A DNA stretch of 64,000 nt from Oegoconia quadripuncta (Eukaryota > Arthropoda > Insecta > Lepidoptera > Autostichidae): contig OX438743.1 in assembly GCA_949316235.1 (NCBI GenBank), positions 18,101,771-18,165,770 of the forward strand, in the 5' to 3' direction. Position 1 is the first letter of the stretch; each line of letters begins with the position of its first letter. The notes under the pieces were generated by a model. That model worked only from the letters and a program-made list of their open reading frames with translations. It did not search any database and was not told the origin of the DNA. The position numbers and the translations under genes are program-made. This document shows, one piece after another, positions 1 through 11,495 of the stretch.

Positions 1-240
1 AGTGACGATGTGGTCGAAGATGAAGCACGCGATCCCAGTAAATGCCTATTCACTCTGCTCTTGAAGATCCCAAGGTTGTAGGATTCAGGAAAGACTGACG
101 CCGGAACGGAGTTCCATGCCTTGGCTGTTCGGACGATGAATGAAGAATCGAACTTCTTAGTGCGAATGTTCGGTAAATTAACTATATACGGGTGGAATCC
201 CTCCCCACGCCTAGTGGTCCGAAGATGGAAGCATTCGAAT
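1..240 (-). mobile_element. LINE family F, ORF2 C-terminus (5'-truncated, cut by window edge)
   Basis: Near-identical to the copy at 11221-11495. The minus-strand frame encodes the end of a non-LTR reverse-transcriptase polyprotein (AWNS, SYNLGIFKSR-type motifs), with base changes breaking it. The LINE 3' tail lies left of position 1. Confidence 0.75.
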
Positions 241-1039
241 GGTTTTAATGCAGTATTACTTATGCAGAGAGAAATGCGACAAAATAATACTTGTATAACA
301 CCAATCGATAGGGTCAATCATGAGTATCAAATCTCTTCAATAAACATGATGTCTTAAATTAAAGAAAGAACTTGAAAACTAATATTATCTATTTTATTAT
401 ATCACTGGGTCTTCAAAAAAGTAAGCTTAGTAAATTTTTCGTTAGAAATTTAAAGGCATTCTTTAAAAACTTAATTATTGGAATTACATTTTTAAACCGT
501 ATACTGTATCCACATACTCGTACATGAGTATAAAGAATGTTGTACCTTATCAATGAACCATTGAATATTTTGAAACAAAAGGAATATTATTCAATTTCAA
601 CAGTCGCAGACTGTTCACACAACACAATAACCAATAAACTACGATATGACGGACAGATACAGATATTATAATATACATAGAGTACACTTAAACAGGTGGA
701 CAAACTTATTAAACACATTTTAGTTTCCTATGTGTAAACTAACATAGACCGTAAGCTTGAACGTTAAGGTGGAAAGTATTTTTGAAGGCGGTAATATAAA
801 TGGTTGCTCGATGAAAGGTGGGTAAGCCTCTTTTGATTTGTGGCTACGAGCGAGACAACATGGTTTATGGTTTCCTCACGAACACAAAAGAATAATGTTT
901 TGTGCATCGTAAAATACTAGGGCTTGGTCTGAAGTTGTTTTATAGAAAAGACAAGGTTGCAGGTTGACACAACAAAAATGCTGGGTAAAAACTAGGTCTG
1001 GATTCAGTAAGCGTGTTCGCACGTTACCTCCGAAATGTG
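241..1039. other. AT-rich stretch without recognised feature
   Basis: No credible exon and no match to the repeat families in this window. Short frames here are chance. Confidence 0.5.
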
Positions 1040-1178
1040 AGTGATATTTGGTATACAGGTAGAATATACCCTGAATTAAGACAGGATATTTTTTATCCCG
1101 ATAAAGGAGTAGTTCCGGTTAAACCAATTTCCCCGACAGAGTTATTCCACGCAGACGAATCCGCCGGCGGAAAGCTAG
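1040..1178 (+). mobile_element. Helitron 3' remnant (non-autonomous)
   Basis: Aligns with 14790-14923: TTTTTTATCCCGATAAAG, then a GC-rich GCGGA...CGGCGG hairpin region, ending GCTAG|T, as expected for a Helitron 3' end (CTAG, insertion before T). The 5' half is missing. Confidence 0.65.
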
Positions 1179-1479
1179 TTGATTATGTAAACGGAAAATA
1201 AAAGTTTATTTATTATATTTTTTTTTGATAATTGAAAATTTATTTATTTAAAAACAGTAACAAATAAAGAGATGGAATTTAAATATAAACTAAAACAAAT
1301 GTAAACATTATTTATTTATTTGGTCGTGAAATAGAACAAACAGACAGAGTTAGTTACTTTCACATTTATCTAGGTGAGTATGTTAATTTAAAAATCAGCT
1401 ATTACTTCGATATTCATTAAGTTTTGCTAAGCGGTACTTCTCTATTGCAGACCTCCTCCGACCAGTTGGTTAGGAACTT

Positions 1480-1585
1480 ATCCAACTCATCCCTCCATCT
1501 CCTTTTCGGAGAGAGAGGAGGGAGGCCTTTGCCCAGCAGTGGGACAGTATGGGCTCCTAATAATAATAATAATACAATTTTTTCT
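1480..1585 (+). mobile_element. LINE 3' end with ATA-type tail
   Basis: Contains GGCCTTTGCCCAGCAGTGGG followed by a (TAA)n run. This phrase is a common 3' end of lepidopteran non-LTR elements. Only the last part is present. Confidence 0.55.
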
Positions 1586-1898
1586 CTAAAACAGACTGTT
1601 TTTGTTGACTATACCTACATCAAGTACAAACAAAGTGCCCTGCCCTTTATTCCTCACAATTTCCTGTACACAACACAACCCACGAGATCGAGTTAAATTG
1701 AATCTACAAGGCATCGAGCAATTAACTAACAAGCGAGATAACGGAAAGACAAACGCAGTAATTAGACGCGTGCTATTATCAACAATTGGTCCAACTATAG
1801 ACGCTTATTCAGTTCATACGCAGTTTGCCTTGACATCCAAAGGGAAATAATATAGGTACCTAAATAGATTAAAAAGTAAAATGAAATAAGTTATAATG
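1586..1898. other. unassigned sequence
   Basis: No convincing coding or repeat signal seen. Confidence 0.4.
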
Positions 1899-2330
1899 GG
1901 TCTTTACCTATGAAATTGGAGTTTTTTTTTCTTCGTTAATCATATGTACCAATTCCTGCGATTTTCAAAGCTATAGCCAAATTTATTTTTTATTTGGAAA
2001 ATGGAATATTATTTCAAGGTTTCACATGAAATATTTTTTTAATTTCTGGGCTAAATTACATAATAAAAAAAATTTGAACAGGGCTCTTTTCATGTTCTTC
2101 CCATAGTCATTTCTTAGATTCGCTGAAAATGTTACAAAGCGGTTCCTTTTAAAAATTAACGCTGCCTATACTTAAGTATACTTAAGTTAACTTAATGCTA
2201 TCCGATAATACACACAAAGTTTTGCTAAATTTGGATTTGCCGTTCCCAAAAAAAATCAAAAATGTTTGTATGGAGAAAACAGTTTTAATGAAATTCTTCA
2301 TACAAAACGCCAATTTCATAGGTAAGGACC
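1899..2330. mobile_element. MITE family H, complete (432 bp)
   Basis: Ends are inverted: GGTCTTTACCTATGAAATTGG at left and its complement with one change at right (20 of 21). A second full copy of the same length lies inverted at 60272-60703 and a left half at 45618-45770. No coding capacity, so a non-autonomous DNA transposon. Confidence 0.8.
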
Positions 2331-2536
2331 TAATACATTAAAGATACTTTTAAAAAGAAGCTTTCATCATTCAATCATGATTATAATATTTTTCTAGTCT
2401 AACCGTATATTCAAAATTTCCTTCGTTCCCAGTAGTTCTGTTGGACAGTTCTGTAAGCCGAACTAATGGGAATTTTTGTCTCTCTAGTTCTGTAAATAAC
2501 TTGAACTTTTTTCAAAAGTGGAAATCAATAGTCTCT

Positions 2537-2869
2537 GCCTACTCCGTGGTTCAATGTAAACATCATTGGGTTTACGATTCGGAGGTCGCGGATTCGATCC
2601 CCAGCGGGGTACATGTTCTAAGTACTCGGTTTGGTTGGTGGTAGGGCATTTTAAATGTCCGTCTAGCTAGCTACCACCATCTTATCTAAATCTGCCGCCA
2701 AGCAGCAATGTTAATAGCATTGTTGTGTTCCGATTGTCAGAGATAAGATTTCCAGTACCCCAAAAGTTTTGGGGGTTTCCAGGTCAGTACGCTTCCACCT
2801 TCGACCTCATCTTCACTTAACATCAGGTGTGATTGAGGTCAACTACCAACCCGTTGTGTATAAAAAAAA
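2537..2869 (+). mobile_element. SINE family C, near full length
   Basis: tRNA-like head with an A-box-like TGGTTCAATG and a B-box-like GATTCGATCCC, a structured body, and a (TA)A-rich tail. Used here as a reference copy with 49839-50180 and 55381-55705. Confidence 0.85.
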
Positions 2870-3228
2870 TGTATTCAAATAAAAGTTTTAAACAAAGATC
2901 TATGTAGTATTACAATTACATAACCTTACGAAAAATACTAAATTTTCAAACTAAAGGAACTATAAAAGAAAAATGTCATCTAAACCGTTTAGAGAGGCAG
3001 CTCAAGTCGCCGGAGACATCATCCTAACATATAAATAGTTTCTTGGCTAATTTCTTGCCCAGGGCAAGTCCCTTGCCCGTCGGTCCAAAGTTTCCAATCC
3101 AAACAGCGTAAATATATGGTCCTCTGCAAAGTCTGCATTACTTAGAAAGGTGATATATTATGAAAAGATGTTACTTTCTAAACCCAATCAAATGTTTTAC
3201 AAATTATTATCTTCAAATTATAGTTTTC
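2870..3228. other. unassigned AT-rich sequence
   Basis: Nothing recognised between two oppositely oriented SINE C copies. Confidence 0.4.
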
Positions 3229-3495
3229 TTTTTATGCTCAACGCCATAGCACTTTAGCTCAATCACACCTGATGTTAAGTGAAGATGGGTCCGAAGGTGG
3301 TATCTTACTGACTCGGAAACCCCATATTATTTGGGGGACTGGATATCTTATCTCTGACAACATTGTTGCTTGGCGGCAGACTTAGATAAGATGGTGCATG
3401 CTAGCCAGCCAGGCAGGCATTTAAAATGTCCTACCACCAACCAAACCGAGTACTAAACAGACTCCGATGGGGATCGAACCTGCGACCGCGGTTAG
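3229..3495 (-). mobile_element. SINE family C, head-truncated
   Basis: Reverse-complement body and B box (GGGGATCGAACC) are present; the first part of the tRNA-like head is lost. Confidence 0.8.
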
Positions 3496-3589
3496 AAATA
3501 GTTGGTATAGTCCACCAATTCCGATATTATCACATAGTTTGGCCACCCTAAGTCAACAAGGCCATTTCTCCGTAGTTACGTCATGTATC

Positions 3590-3790
3590 TCACAGCGGAA
3601 GTTTTCATTCGTGCGCCCAGACTATGAATAATGTTGTTCGATCGACGGAACGGAAGCGACTTCCGGCACGGTTCGACGGCCCGGCCGCCTCGTCTGTGAA
3701 GCCCCTTATCTTTTTGCTTTGCCGGCGCCCCGGGAACTTTGATCGGCTCGGAATTTTTAAACTTGTTTCGTGCTAACGCTTTCAGATTTG
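3590..3790. other. GC-rich CpG block of unknown role
   Basis: A sharp GC-rich, CpG-dense segment (CGGCCCGGCCGCC, GCCGGCGCCCCGGG) in AT-rich surroundings. The minus strand has an open frame of about 57 codons without recognised domains. Could be a promoter, enhancer or unrecognised exon. Confidence 0.35.
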
Positions 3791-3947
3791 ATGGTTGTTT
3801 TACTTGGATTTGCGCTGGGATTTGGGGTTAATTTGTTATACTAGCTCGCGAACGTGAATTCTATTAGTTTTGCTTAAATTATAAAAGGCATATCTACTTG
3901 CTGTCGATGTGTACCTCTCCATATTTATGGAGCTAGGAATATAACAT

Positions 3948-4050
3948 AGCTCGTAGACCTGATGGCCGGTGGAGTATTAAAGTTCATGAGTGGAGACCAC
4001 GCACTGGTAAGCGAGCACTAGGACGTCCACTCTGAAACATGGGAACACTC
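3948..4050 (+). pseudogene. RTE-clade LINE reverse transcriptase remnant
   Basis: Frame reads RRPDGRWSIKVHEWRPRTGK then RALGRPL, the conserved motif near the C-terminus of RTE-type endonuclease/reverse transcriptase proteins. Surrounding protein is lost. Confidence 0.6.
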
Positions 4051-4148
4051 GTATTAAAATGCCACTACTGGTCACGGACCGCGCCAGACATTGCTTAACT
4101 TTGCTAATTGAAAACGAATAGCAAACGCTACAGCGCCACGCTTGCGCC

Positions 4149-4215
4149 AAGATAGATAGATAGATAGATAAATCGTTTATTTGTATCTCCAGTCACACAC
4201 ATACCATAAGTTCCA
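4149..4215 (-). mobile_element. LINE 3' end with (GATA)n tail
   Basis: Reverse-oriented end: (GATA)n then ATCGTTTATTTGT and CTCCAGTCACACACAT. Matching ends occur near 32985, 33862 and 59202, where the last is bounded by a target duplication. Confidence 0.6.
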
Positions 4216-4600
4216 AATCAATTGGATAAACATATTTTATAACAATTCATAAAAGTAACATCAGGATACACTAGAGTATGTGTGTGCTACAAGATCACTT
4301 GGTTTACTTTTGAACTTTCAGAGGATATTTTACTCGATTTTTTACACTTAAAAACTAACGGTAGAAGGGCAACACTATATTAAATTTACATATTCGATAC
4401 ATTCGGTAGAATCTTCTAGAGTTTAGATCGGTTATGGGCAGCAACGTCATTGGTGCGAAGTTCTCAAAACATCTGCGATCGCCAACTCGCCTGCCCAGTG
4501 ACGCGAGTCGGGCAAATCTGGAAGAAAAATTGCGCCAAGGCGAGAGGTAAGTTCAAGAGTGGGCTGCTATTGGCTGTTGATGTGTGTCTGTTCCCAGTTT
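4216..4600. other. unassigned sequence with dispersed-repeat traces
   Basis: Holds a phrase around 4425-4460 (ATCGG..GGCAGCAACGTCAT) also seen near 7390; too short to classify. Confidence 0.35.
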
Positions 4601-4635
4601 CCGAATATCGGGTACCTTTCTAGAGTTCCGTGTCA

Positions 4636-4850
4636 ACAAGTCGCCTCCACAAAGTCAGTAATTCATTCAAAGGGTTATGTATTCTACGCTTTTTCAATAA
4701 GGTTCCAATTCAATCTTCCTCTCAATAAATTTAAAGATCCTATAAAACAGAAACTTATTAAGAAAGCATTTATAAAATATCAGACTATTTAGATGATAAT
4801 CATCCCTGGACATAATCAGATCGTTCGTATGCCAGGCTATTTCACAATTA
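4636..4850 (+). pseudogene. LINE family G, ORF2 C-terminus, frameshifted
   Basis: SRLHKVSNSFKGL and, in another frame, NLPLNKFKDPIKQKLIKKAF match the C-terminal region also found at 40640-40765 and, on the minus strand, at 47913-48740. At least one frameshift separates the two parts. Confidence 0.7.
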
Positions 4851-5149
4851 TTTACACGTAAAGTGGCGATGAACCACGACATTCCAGTTACCTTTCACAA
4901 GTGGCGTGCTCTTCATCCAGGCAGAAAGGTACTGCCTACCCTAGAAAATTATCCTATAAGTATCACAAGATGAAGAAGTAATCAAACAGTACTGTCAATG
5001 TTACAAAATTCAATATTTAGTTCAGATTTTTGCAATGGCTGCAAGCTTTCCTCGAAATGTTAACAAATATTCTAAACAGTTGCGAAGGTTGCTATAAGAG
5101 TATATTATTATTTGTAGTTGTATTCTGTCTACCCTGTGACAAAACGTTG

Positions 5150-5640
5150 TGCACGCCACTGCTTTTCACCCTAGGCTTCTAGTTCCCAAGATTGTAAAAA
5201 TCGGGGAATACCGACGCCGACGCAAGCTCTGCGCTTTAGCAGTAACTGAATCCTGAGAGCTTCGTTCCACAGAGTTGAGGGTAGTAGTGATACTTGACTG
5301 GTTTTTTCCAGAGGTGACAGCAGTATTCCATACGCGAGCAGATCTGGGACAGCCGGGAGTATGACACGTAGTCTCTTCGACGATACGAGATGGAACCCTG
5401 CTGTCACGTTCATGCTTTATGCGGGTAAAATCTTGAATGACGTTAGGTAGAATCTTCTACCTAACGTCATTATAGAGAGCCTATAGGGTATGCAGCCCTG
5501 CAGGCAGAGCACCATTGCCTGTTTCGGTGTGAACTGCCGCCTGACCCAATGGCGGTACCTTATTATAAGCCCAAAAGCCCCGCATGCCTTTGCCGTAATA
5601 AAATACTCGATCACTAATATGAACTTTAAACTTTATTAAT
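5150..5640. other. unrecognised moderately GC-rich block
   Basis: Two minus-strand open frames (5171-5413, 5417-5614) meet at a perfect palindrome. No domain recognised in either; no partner copy in the window. Possibly decayed transposon. Confidence 0.3.
5436..5471. repeat. perfect 17-bp inverted repeat, 2-nt spacer
   Basis: AATGACGTTAGGTAGAA, TC, then the exact complement. The two arms are identical without mismatch. Confidence 0.95.
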
Positions 5641-5822
5641 TTTTAAACAGCACAGGAATTGCATATGAACCTACAGATGTATTTAAATACAACGCAACAA
5701 GATGTATTTAAATTCATTAAAGGTGTAAAAACCACAAACCATTCATCAATATTACTCGGGCTTGCACTACTCTCAAACCCTAGGCACGCTACTGGCCTGA
5801 CCTTAGAATGCGCTTCTTTTTT

Positions 5823-5993
5823 TTTATGATTACCTCGATACGGCTTATGGAAATATATACCACTTGATGGAAAGTACGATGTGTTCGAGGATGAAGCATG
5901 CGATCCCAGTAAAATCCTATTCTTGAAGATCCCAAAGTTGTTGGATTCGGTATATTATCTATACACGGGTGGAATCCCTCCCCACGCCTAAGT
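5823..5993 (-). mobile_element. LINE family F fragment with internal deletion
   Basis: Matches 11221-11495 (CACCTGATGGAAAGT, GATCCCAGTAAA, ACGGGTGGAATCCCTCCCCA) but lacks the middle of the C-terminal coding part. Confidence 0.75.
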
Positions 5994-6708
5994 AGTTCTT
6001 AGCTGCAAATTTAAGTTAAGTTGGAGGTTATTCCTTCTCTTATCTTCCTTCCTATCTTTGTTATTTATTTTGTCCATCAACGTCATTATTCCAAAAGTAA
6101 ATTTTAATTTAATGAAATCCATTAACCGTAATCCCATTTACATTTAACGTATTATTTTAACAATCCAAATGATGAAATGTTATGTTTTCCCGGCGAAAAT
6201 TTTTTGCTTAATTAGCGTCCGTAGGAAATGTACGGGAATAATAATATTTTCATGTGGGCAACAATTACATTTTCGGATTGGCAACATTTCTGTGTTTTAA
6301 AGGGTCTGTTGGTAACAGAGTTTGTATGAATTAGTGAGTTTTTTTATAAAAAAATAAAAATCATGTATTTCAGGATTGGACCCATATTTTGGGAAGTAAC
6401 TTAAATTATACTATTCTATAAAACTGTGAACAGAAGGGACCATACGACTGCTGCGGCACAATCAACACTATTTGAATGTGTGCAAGCGTATCCAGTGCCG
6501 CAGCATCACGGAATCCGACCTGTTCGCCACTGTGTTCAGGCTGATGTTGTAGCTGCTGCACATGCGCTCAAATTCGACGCGCTACGTTTTCTGACGATGG
6601 CGTGGAAACCGTCTATATGCGCATCGGCAAAACATCTTTTATAGAACCAACACATCTTTGCCCATGGTGGTAAACACAGCATAGATTATTAATGACATTT
6701 AGACGACT
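5994..6708. other. unassigned; contains an uncertain open frame 6426-6644
   Basis: 6430-6650 is richer in GC than its flanks; the minus strand shows a short open stretch around RVEFERMCSSYNI, interrupted by stops. Perhaps an old transposon exon; no family recognised. Confidence 0.3.
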
Positions 6709-6990
6709 AGACGACCTGTTTGGTGTAGTGGTTAGCAACTCTGACCACTATACCAAAAGGTTGCGGGTTCGAATCCCGCTAGGGGCATATGTTTGTGTGA
6801 CGAATACAGACATGTGTACCCGAGTTATGGATGTTTTCATTTGTAATAAGTATTTATTTATATAAAAAAAATGTATTTATGTAGTATATCAACCATCTGG
6901 TATCCACAACACAAGCCTATAGTTGCTTACTGTGGAACTAGATGGCGCTGTGTGTATGTCTAAGGATATTTATTTATTTATTATTTATTT
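6709..6990 (+). mobile_element. SINE family A, full length
   Basis: Head has A box (TGGTGTAGTGGTTAG) and perfect B box (GGTTCGAATCC), a body with an internal A-run, the AACTAGATGGCGCTGTGTG segment and a TTTA-rich tail. Confidence 0.88.
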
Positions 6991-7214
6991 GCCTAATAAT
7001 GATACAAGTTTGCCGAAAGGGTATTCTTAGGTATCCTGAAATTACCATGATTCAAAATATTTATTACGAAAAAAAAAATTGGACTTCTCATACCAAAGTA
7101 ATGTATAGATCCCATTCTAATAAAAAAAAAATTAAAAAAAAAAAATAGACCAGCTGATTTTTTTCTTTCAAAAATAAGATGACATTTCTTTATTGCACCA
7201 GATTTTCGTTTGTC

Positions 7215-7390
7215 GGTATAGTCATGTCACGTGTGCCTTTCTGTACATTTCATAAGATGAATCGTGGATGTTGTTTCAATAATTAAACTTTTAACGTCTG
7301 GACCACCCAAACCCTATTGTTTGGGTTATCTCTGACCACCCCATTTGGGATAAAGGGCGTATCCCAAATGGGGTAAGGTATAGAGTCTAG
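7215..7390 (+). repeat. dispersed repeat family G, 3' part
   Basis: Shares TGGATGTTGTTTCAAT, the TTAAACTTTTAA block and CTCTGACCACCCCATTTGGG with 11735-12025, 56745-57010 and others. Element class unknown. Confidence 0.65.
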
Positions 7391-7458
7391 TGATCGGCAG
7401 CAGCGTCATCGGACAGCGCTCAAAATTTATAACCACCAACCTAACCTGTCCAAAAGTG

Positions 7459-8351
7459 GTTGGTGGTGGTAGGGCATTTTAAATGTCCGCCTGGCTAGCT
7501 ACCACCATCTTATCTAAATCTGCCGCCAAGCAGCAATGTTAATAGCATTGTTGTGTTCCGGTTGTCAGAGATAAGATAGCCAGTCCCCCAAATGTGTTGG
7601 GGTTTCCGGGTCAGTACGCTTCCACCATCGACCTAAGTGTCTAGTGATCTCTTTTGCAAAACAAAAAACACTGTTTGACTACTCGCTCGATGGCACTGCC
7701 TTGCGATGTGAGTCTGTGATTAGAGATCTCGGTGTGTACTTTGACGATAGTTAGAAGCATACTGGAATATGGCTCAGTTATCTGGTCTCCCCATTATGAG
7801 GTTCACAGTGAGAGAATCGAAAGAGTGCAGAAGAAGTTTCTGAACATTCTCTCCTTTAGATCACAGCTTGGTCGTGCATATAGATCGTACCGTAGTAAAT
7901 TACACAAATATAAAATGTCAACTCTGGCCTCGCGGCGCAAATGTAGTGATTTAATGTTTTTATACAAACTCGTTCATTCACACGTTGACTCGCCTTCTCT
8001 CTTGTCCTTATTAAACTTCAAAATCCTCTACAGATCCCGTAAACCATTTCCCAGACTGTTTGTTCTTCAAGTGTATAGAAATAATACTTCTTTTTATAAT
8101 CCCGTAGTCAGAATGTGTCGCTTGTACAATGAAACTGTGGCTAAGTGTTCTTCCTTGGATATTTTTGTACACAATTTACTTACTTATTTAATTACTTTTA
8201 TAAGTTCTATATATACCTATTCGGCCTTGTTATACTGTAACTTGTTCTGTATGCCCAATAAAAATAAATAAATAAATAAATAGACCTCATCTTCACTTAA
8301 AATCAGGTGTGATTGAGGTAAAGTACCAACCCTTTGTGCATAAAAAAAAAA
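7459..8351 (+). mobile_element. SINE family C, head-truncated and split by a LINE
   Basis: SINE parts are 7459-7634 and 8283-8351. GACCT occurs at both borders (7630-7634 and 8283-8287), the target duplication of the inserted LINE. Confidence 0.85.
7635..8282 (+). pseudogene. 5'-truncated LINE (CR1/Jockey-like) inside a SINE
   Basis: Encodes the C-terminal part of a non-LTR reverse transcriptase: RDLGVYFD near 7710, then after a deletion/frameshift VRSILEYGSVIWSP, ERIERVQKKFL, LVHSHVDSPSLLSLL and NPVVRMCRLYNE (7750-8150). Ends in (AAAT)n. The downstream frame stays open to about 8271, so insertion is not very old. Not functional. Confidence 0.85.
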
Positions 8352-8439
8352 GTAGTAATTATCTATAGAACATATACTCCATGTTTAGCAATGGATGCGT
8401 GTGAGTTGTATTAGGAGACCAATTATTACATCCATATAT

Positions 8440-8600
8440 AGATATCTTATCTTAAACAGCTGAAATAACAGTGTTATCAACATCACTGCTTGGCGACAGA
8501 CTAAGATAAAATGGTGGTAGCTGGCCAGCGGGCACTTAAAAACATTCTACCATCTAAACCGAGTACCTACTAAACGTGTACCCCGCTGTGAATTGAACCT
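8440..8600 (-). mobile_element. SINE family C, diverged
   Basis: Contains degenerate ATCTTATCT, CACTGCTTGGCG.CAGA and AACCGAGTAC blocks of SINE C in reverse. Much older than other copies. Confidence 0.6.
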
Positions 8601-8603
8601 GAG

Positions 8604-8965
8604 GTTCAAATTTGAAAACCTTAAACTTACGAGTTGCAAAAAAAACATGAAATTGTAAAGGCAATTTGAGACAGGCGCCAGACCCTTGTTAAATGATTGA
8701 CACTGCAGTGAGGAAATTAAAAACACTCTACCATCTAAGCTGAGTACTAAAGTTTTATCCCGCTGGGAATTGAACTCGTGATTTCCATTAAGCCACGGAG
8801 GCGATACGTTCAAATTTGAAAACTCGAAAATTACTAGTTGCAACAAGACTTTGAAATTGTAAATGCAATTTGAAACTCCACGTAATCCGTTTATAAAATA
8901 ACTCAAAACTTTCGACAGGAGCCAGCCTTTGTTAAACGAATGACACTGAAGTGAGGAAATTAAAG
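8604..8965. repeat. diverged tandem duplication, about 200 bp per copy
   Basis: GTTCAAATTTGAAAA begins at 8604 and 8808; both are followed by a GTTGCAA, AAATTGTAAA, TGTTAAA and GACACTG.AGTGAGGAAAT series. The second copy also carries a SINE C head remnant. Confidence 0.75.
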
Positions 8966-9110
8966 ATTCTATCTACGTAACGAACTCTTGGCATAGTATT
9001 AAGTTAAATAAAACCTGAAGAACATTTCTATACTCGCAATTTTAACGTTTATTCTGGTTGCGCATAGTTAAGCCTTACAGATGTCTGAAGGTGCACTACT
9101 GAGTGGAAAC

Positions 9111-9420
9111 TTTCATCATCAGACCGTAAATGCCCCATTGCAGGAATATAGGCCTTAGTGAGAGAGTATGGGCCATAGTCCACCACGCTGGCGCAATGCG
9201 GGTTGGCGACTTCACATGGCTTTGATTTTTAAATTCTCAGGCATGCAGGTTTCCTCACGAGGTTTTCCTTCACCGTTTAAGAGCAGTCGTATAAATGCAC
9301 ATAAATAATTAAATTAAATTAAATACTCATTGGTACATGGCCTGCATGGGAATAGATACCGGACCTCCCAAATTGGCTGACCGCGTCTTAACCGCTGATC
9401 CACCGACGCTCACCGACGCT
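9111..9420 (-). mobile_element. SINE family D, full length
   Basis: Reverse copy of the element at 19295-19612: CCACCGACGC head, TGGTACATGGCCTGC, GGTTTCCTCACGAGG, AGTCCACCACGCTGG and ATTGCAGGAATATAGGCC. tRNA-like head recognisable. Confidence 0.82.
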
Positions 9421-10970
9421 GAAAACTTTGAACGGTTCAAACTGAATGAACGAAATTGTTATAATTAGGGTTCCGTAAAGTCTGTCTATCAAGACCCTTT
9501 TTTAACTCCAGACGTAAAGCGGTGGGTGTTATACGTTTGACGGCGTTGTGTGTGTCTTTGTAATATATCTCTGTAATGAGTAGTTCGATTTTATAACTTT
9601 AGAAAGTTGAAAATTGGCATTATGGAGACTCTATTCAACAGTAATTTCCAATATTATTATTTTAGAGACCTACACCAATCATCTAGTCCCCAAACTAGGC
9701 AAATGCGCTTTAATTGTATGCCTTTTCTTTAGCGCGATATTTTCCCGTGACAAGAAATAGTTTTTATTTTGAGATCCACTCGGACGAAATCGCGAGCAAC
9801 TAATTTATTATAAATATGTAATTAGTTTGAAGTGTTTCCAATCAATTGATATAAAAAAATGTGAAATGATTTCCTATTGAAATAGGTCTTTATTCCCGTT
9901 CTCTCCACCACGTAGTACCTACTTATAAGATGAAATTGCCAAAGTTGTCAGCTCGCATCAAATCTGACTTCCAACAATATTACTAAAGGGAGAAACGGAA
10001 AAGTTACAAAAAAGGAAAAACTGATTCAATTGCCACAACACAGCCCCCATTTCCGCTCCGGAAAAAAAAACGCATTCCTCAACGGTCCCGCCCCCGCCGC
10101 CGTGTCATCCGAGAACGTAATTATCCGACCCAATTTGTAGGTACCTACTGGGTCACGATGCTAAATAAAGAAGTAGGTCTGATAATCCGGATTGCGTTTC
10201 ATCGTTGGACACTGTGAAATGGTGGCTTTATATATACACTTAATGCTCTTGTTGTTCTGGAGTAAAATACCCCATGTTTTTTTTTCAATGCACTTCAACT
10301 GAGATCAGTTGATGAAAACACGCTATGTAAAAAAGTCATTTAACCGTACTTATACGCATTTATAAGGTACCAGGAGACATTCAAAATTTGCAGTTAATAA
10401 ATTCAAAATCATCTTTTAACAGAAAGTATTTACAAAAAGCTATTATTAAAGCAATTCAATTTTCAAAATAATTTTAAATTAATATAATTTAATTTCCATG
10501 TTTCAATTTTGAAATTTCTTTATGTTTTAATTTTTCAATTGACATTTGAATTCACAATTGTTATTTTAAATTTTCAATGTCTACCACTGTTTATTAACAT
10601 AGTTATAGGTGACTGTACTAACAAAGATGGACCTTATTGTCTGGAAAAATAAATGATTTATTTATTATTATATTATATAAAATTTCTATTATTTTGATGA
10701 TAAGCAAGCGTGGACATAGACCGCTCAACGATATTCAGTCTAGTTAATTATACAATACGTTTCCTTTGTTCATTTTCCTTATGTTGTTGAATCAGAAATT
10801 GAAACCCAACACCTACATAAAAAGAGCAACCCTTGAGTCCATGCTGTTTCTACTGAGGGAGGGCTGACTAGCATTGAGCAGTAATTTTAAAAGTTATACT
10901 CTTACCATCTCAACTAAAACTTTTGACTAATGACTGCTATCAGCTCTAAGTCAAAGTCAAAGTCAAAAAA
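9421..10970. other. mostly unassigned flank
   Basis: No credible exon. 9465-9500 has a TAGGGTTCCGTAAAG phrase typical of a lepidopteran repeat; 10040-10140 is a small CpG-rich island (CCCGCCCCCGCCGCC); 10380-10700 is very AT-rich. Confidence 0.4.
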
Positions 10971-11220
10971 TATGTCTGCGATATGTCGGTCTAGTACCAA
11001 GTATCTGCCTTCGACTATTAAACTGGAGTCTTGGATAGTACCGTTCCAAGGTCCCAAGCCTTTATACATGATATAAGGAATACATTCCGGAGAGCGTTTG
11101 GAATTGTATGAAATTATTTCAACGTCGTATTCGGACTACTAGCATCTAGAAGGGTTTCCAATTCTTAATTGTCGATATGCTGGTACTCCCTGCCGATGTC
11201 AATGTTACCCGAATTTGTAA

Positions 11221-11495
11221 TTTTTTTTTATGATTGACTCGATTCGCTTTTGACCACAATCTCACCTGATGGAAAGTGATGATGTGGTCGAAGATGAAGC
11301 ACGCGATCCCAATAAGTGCCTATTCGCTCTGCTCTTGAAGATCCCAAGGTTGTAAGATTCAGTAAAGACTGACGCCGGAAGGGAGTTCCAAGCCTTGGCT
11401 GTTCGGATGATGAATGAAGATTCGAACTTCTTAGTGCGAATGTTCGGTATATTAACTGTATACGGGTGGAATCCCTCCCCACGCCTAGTGGCCAA
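11221..11495 (-). pseudogene. LINE family F, ORF2 C-terminus
   Basis: Minus frame 11495-11262 is open for 77 codons: TAKAWNSLPASVF, SYNLGIFKSRANRHLLG and a serine-rich end before TAA, the usual C-terminal end of CR1/Jockey-type ORF2. Most complete copy of this family in the window; the rest of the LINE is absent. Confidence 0.85.

Noticed and set aside
6709..6790. True tRNA genes at this and other A-box/B-box sequences
   Set aside because: Each is the head of a SINE with a shared non-tRNA body; acceptor stems do not pair properly.
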